Source of the DNA: CAZWRK01 sp964635875
GTDB taxonomy: Bacteria; Pseudomonadota; Gammaproteobacteria; Burkholderiales; Aquaspirillaceae
Length of the DNA: 16,258 bases
Assembly: GCA_964635875.1 (NCBI GenBank)
Contig: CAZWRK010000095.1
Coordinates: 1 to 16,258, forward strand
Direction of reading: 5' to 3'
This document shows, one piece after another, positions 13,674-16,258 of this stretch. How positions within the stretch are numbered: position 1 is the stretch's first letter; each line of letters opens with the position of its first letter. The translations under genes and the position numbers were made by a program. The notes under the pieces are model-generated. The model saw only the letters and a program-made list of their open reading frames with translations. It ran no database searches and had not been told where the DNA came from.

Positions 13674-15316
13674 TCTTTTGCAATCGCTAGGCGGCGTGGG
13701 TCTTCGCCGACAATGGTGTAAGAAATGCCGAGTTCATCGACTTTTTTCATATCTTCGCGTTCGACAACAGCGATCGCGGTCTCTGCGTTTTTCCAGCGTT
13801 CGACAAAATCGGGTAGGCTGACTTTTTTGTCCGGCTCTTGTTTCTGGCCAAAGCTAAATTCATCTTCGAAGTCGACCAAAATCACGGGCCGTTTCAGATA
13901 AAACGGCAAGGTTTGCTGATAGCCCATTACGCTAAAAATAGGGGTCTCTGGGGTTGAGTGGGCTTTGATTTGTTGCGCAATTTGCCATGCCGACATCGCA
14001 GGAGCATAGGCGTTATGTCCAAGAAGTGGAATTTGGCCTCCGGTAAGTAAGGTTGCCGACAGGGTGATGACAGCTGCACTTCGATGGCCTGTTCTAGCCA
14101 GAATGAAAGCAATGAAACCACCGGCAATCATGAGGCTTCCACCTACCATCAGCCATGGGGTATAGGCCACATGCAGAATGTTGGGCGTGTCTTCACTATT
14201 CAGCTGAGCGACGTGGGGAATTGCAACTAAAATACCGATCCCCAGTGCCACTAATGGCAGTGCATGCCATGCAAAACGCCGTGCGGGCATTTCACTGATG
14301 GCACGGCCAGCCAAAAGCGCTAACGCAGGGAAAATCGGCAAAATGTAAGAGGGAAGCTTCGAGCCTGATTTTGAGAAGAACAAGAAAATCAAAATGCTCC
14401 ATAGCAATAGGACGCGCTCGGCAGAAAAGCGCCAGGCATAGCCCTCTTGGCCATTTTTAAACACGCTTGGTAGCAGCGTTGTCCAAGGGACAAAACCAAT
14501 TAATAAAATCGGAACAAAGTACCACCATGCGCCTTCACGACGGTGTTCTGTGCTGATGAAGCGTGTGTAATGTTCGTGAATAAAGAAAAATTCGGGGAAC
14601 TCTGGGTTGTGTTGCGAGACAAGCACGAACCATGGCGTTGTGATGGCAAAGAAAATCAACAACCCCGCAAACCAATGCATTCGTTTCCAAATTGCGAAAT
14701 CTCGGTTAATCACGGAATACGCCACCAGAACCATCCCCGGTAATGCCAGCCCGATCAGGCCTTTAGAGAGAACGGCTAGTGCCATGGCGGCCCAAACCAA
14801 ATACATATTGTTGCGGCGTTCGTGAGGGGTTGCTTGTGCACGTTGCGCCAAAACAAAGCAACAGAGCGCCAAGGTCAAGAAGAAGCTGACACCCATATCA
14901 AGCGTGAGAAAATGGCCATTGGCAATCCACCAAAGGCTGCCACCTAATACTGCAGCACTATAAAGCCCTGCATCTCTTCCCCAGAGCTGCCGCCCTGTAA
15001 AAAAGACAAGCAATACGCCTAAAAAGCCCGTGAGCGCAGGCCAAAGGCGAGCACTCCACTCACTTTCACCAAAGACCTCAAAACCCATTGCGGTCGTCCA
15101 ATACTGCAGCGCGGGTTTTTCGAAGTATTTAATGTTATTCAGGCGCGGGGTGACCCAGTTGCCGCTTTGTACCATTTCACGTGGGATTTCTGCATATCGG
15201 CCCTCGTCGGAGTGGATGAGCTTGCGATAGCCGAGCGTGCTGAACCAAGAGAGCGTAAAGCAGATGAGAATTAGCAGCAGGCCGCGGGTGGCGGTACTGC
15301 CCGTTGAACGTAGCAT
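13670..15316 (-). CDS. arnT: Lipid A Ara4N transferase ArnT (family GT83)
   Basis: A 548-residue polytopic inner-membrane glycosyltransferase that moves Ara4N from undecaprenyl phosphate to lipid A phosphates on the periplasmic side. The first periplasmic loop carries the catalytic-acid signature HSDEGRYAEIPREM (35-48), followed by LNNIKYFEKPALQYW, very like DETRYAEISREM and LRYFEKPIAGYW of E. coli ArnT. Around a dozen hydrophobic segments run to about residue 430, then a soluble C-terminal domain (about 430-548). It is the first gene of the arn cluster here, whereas arnT is fifth in enterobacteria. The assignment over general protein mannosyltransferase-like GT39 rests on the motif and the context. 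Confidence 0.9.
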   Translation of the reverse strand: MLRSTGSTATRGLLLILICFTLSWFSTLGYRKLIHSDEGRYAEIPREMVQSGNWVTPRLNNIKYFEKPALQYWTTAMGFEVFGESEWSARLWPALTGFLGVLLVFFTGRQLWGRDAGLYSAAVLGGSLWWIANGHFLTLDMGVSFFLTLALCCFVLAQRAQATPHERRNNMYLVWAAMALAVLSKGLIGLALPGMVLVAYSVINRDFAIWKRMHWFAGLLIFFAITTPWFVLVSQHNPEFPEFFFIHEHYTRFISTEHRREGAWWYFVPILLIGFVPWTTLLPSVFKNGQEGYAWRFSAERVLLLWSILIFLFFSKSGSKLPSYILPIFPALALLAGRAISEMPARRFAWHALPLVALGIGILVAIPHVAQLNSEDTPNILHVAYTPWLMVGGSLMIAGGFIAFILARTGHRSAAVITLSATLLTGGQIPLLGHNAYAPAMSAWQIAQQIKAHSTPETPIFSVMGYQQTLPFYLKRPVILVDFEDEFSFGQKQEPDKKVSLPDFVERWKNAETAIAVVEREDMKKVDELGISYTIVGEDPRRLAIAKE

Positions 15317-15346
15317 ACGTTGTCCGGGGTAGGGGAAAAACGTTGG

Positions 15347-15375
15347 ATGGTAAGAGTGAGGCAGGTTTTTGTCTA
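15347..15375 (-). promoter_or_regulatory. Possible promoter of the arn cluster
   Basis: On the minus strand TAGACA (complement of 15370-15375) and TACCAT (complement of 15347-15352) are separated by 17 bases and end 31 bases before the arnT start. The 108-base gap between the Smr gene and arnT has no GC-rich terminator hairpin, only an AT-rich AAAATC/GATTTT repeat near 15412-15426, so read-through from trxB-smr is also possible. I see no convincing PmrA or PhoP box. Confidence 0.4.
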
Positions 15376-15424
15376 TGGTGATGTGCTTGTCGGCGGGCTG
15401 TTTTGTGGTGAAAATCTTTGATTT

Positions 15425-16048
15425 TTAGCGTAATTCTGTTGTGTCTGTGCGCCGTCTGATGAGCACTAATAATGCACCTTCACCGCCATGTTGAGGGGGG
15501 GCTTCGCAGAAGGCTTGAACATCTGGATGTTGAATCAGGCAGTTACGAATAACGCTTTTTAAAACAGGTTCTCCATTTTGGGAGCCAAATCCGCGGCCGT
15601 GAATCACTCGAACGCATTGCCCAATGGTTTGCGCTTGCCAAATGAAGGTGCATAGCTTTTCTTGAGCGACGTAGCGGTCAATCCCGTGCAGATCAATATC
15701 TGCAACGATTGACCATGCTCCAGAGCGCAATTTTCTGAGAACAGCTTTTTGCTGTCCTGCGCGGATAAATTGATGTGGCGTTTCTTCACACTCAAACCAG
15801 CCAGAAATGACGGAATGTAATTCTTTTCTTTGGTTTGCTGAGGTTTTGTTCGCATGTGGCCATGCGGGTGGGGGCGGTGGTGTATGGTGGTAGCGGTTGT
15901 CTGATTTAAGCGGACGTGCGTCTGCAAAGAGTGTCGAAAAAGCGGGCTCTGGTGGCGGGGCGGGTTTTTCTACCGGTTTGATAGGGGCTTCCCATGTTGC
16001 CAAGGCCTGTTTGAATGGGTTGGCTTTTGCCACCAGCGCTTTCTTCAT
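15425..16048 (-). CDS. Smr-domain protein
   Basis: A 207-residue protein with a C-terminal Smr (MutS2-related) domain at about 117-200. Motifs are DLHGIDRYVAQEKL (119-132), VIHGRGFGSQNGEPVLKSVI (148-167) and GGEGALLVLIRR (188-199); the DLHG and HGxG motifs fit the stand-alone SmrA/YdaL group, which has nuclease activity on nucleic acids in characterised members. The N-terminal third is low-complexity and proline-rich (PPPPP at 57-61) and probably disordered, then a charged helical linker (70-108) leads into the domain. It starts three bases after the trxB stop codon with no clear ribosome binding site, which suggests translation coupled to trxB. The biological role here is not known. Confidence 0.87.
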   Translation of the reverse strand: MKKALVAKANPFKQALATWEAPIKPVEKPAPPPEPAFSTLFADARPLKSDNRYHHTPPPPPAWPHANKTSANQRKELHSVISGWFECEETPHQFIRAGQQKAVLRKLRSGAWSIVADIDLHGIDRYVAQEKLCTFIWQAQTIGQCVRVIHGRGFGSQNGEPVLKSVIRNCLIQHPDVQAFCEAPPQHGGEGALLVLIRRRTDTTELR

Positions 16049-16051
16049 GAT

Positions 16052-16258
16052 TTATTGGTCAAGATAGCGTTCAGCATCTAGCGCGGCTTGGCAGCCAGAT
16101 GCAGCACTGGTAACGGCTTGGCGGTAGATGTGATCTTGCACGTCGCCGGCGGCAAATACACCAGGGATGCTGGTTGCTGTTGCGTTACCGTTACGGCCGC
16201 CTTGGGTGACGAGGTAACCATTGTCCATCTCGAGCTGGCCTACGAACAGGTCTGTGTT
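16052..16258 (-). CDS. trxB: Thioredoxin reductase TrxB (C-terminal part)
   Basis: The last 68 codons of thioredoxin reductase, running off the right edge. The translated end reads NTDLFVGQLEMDNG, then TSIPGVFAAGDVQDHIYRQ and AASGCQAALDAERYLDQ, which matches the FAD-binding GVFAAGD segment and C-terminus of E. coli TrxB almost residue for residue. The enzyme passes electrons from NADPH to thioredoxin, which in turn can recharge peroxiredoxins such as the Bcp encoded elsewhere in the window. The CxxC redox site and NADPH domain lie outside. It is the first visible gene of a trxB-smr transcription unit. Confidence 0.95.
   Translation of the reverse strand, partial: NTDLFVGQLEMDNGYLVTQGGRNGNATATSIPGVFAAGDVQDHIYRQAVTSAASGCQAALDAERYLDQ

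Overview
The window looks like a Gram-negative chromosome of moderate GC, most plausibly a betaproteobacterium and perhaps of the order Neisseriales. That rests on the gene families (PIN-PhoH fusion, Atm1-type exporter, MlaE/MlaD-type lipid transport genes, complete Ara4N lipid A pathway) and their arrangement; no rRNA or other phylogenetic marker is present, so the genus is not claimed. No tRNA, rRNA, CRISPR array, insertion sequence or phage gene was seen, and the genes look like resident core or near-core genes.

Left part (1-3209): the 3' end of an Atm1-type ABC exporter on the + strand meets, at a strong bidirectional terminator, a minus-strand group transcribed bcp -> PIN-PhoH -> alpha/beta hydrolase. 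A perfect 9-bp inverted repeat lies between bcp and phoH, and the phoH stop and hydrolase start overlap as TAATG.

Middle (3283-6290): a compact + strand cassette of four genes, with ATGA or 8-base overlaps at two junctions: an MlaE-type permease, a small protein that I read as a degenerate MlaF-type ABC ATPase in which every catalytic motif is lost, an MlaD/MCE-domain protein, and a helical-repeat (TPR-like) lipoprotein in the slot where related cassettes often have a PqiC-type lipoprotein. This is the most unusual part of the window: an apparently intact lipid transporter core whose own operon encodes only a pseudo-ATPase. It is followed by an independent PAS-GGDEF-EAL cyclic-di-GMP protein (6429-8153) with a good sigma-70-like promoter.

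Right part (8175-16258, all minus strand): trxB (partial) -> Smr-domain protein, then a complete pathway for adding 4-amino-4-deoxy-L-arabinose (Ara4N) to lipid A, transcribed arnT -> SMR-type flippase -> arnB -> arnC -> formyltransferase -> decarboxylase -> arnD. Two things differ from the textbook enterobacterial arnBCADTEF operon: ArnA is split into two separate proteins, and a single small flippase subunit replaces the ArnE/ArnF pair. A strong intrinsic terminator stands between the decarboxylase gene and arnD. The gene products together would convert UDP-glucuronate to undecaprenyl-phosphate-Ara4N, flip it and transfer it to lipid A, lowering surface charge and giving resistance to polymyxin and cationic peptides. 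The UDP-glucose dehydrogenase that feeds the pathway is not in this window.
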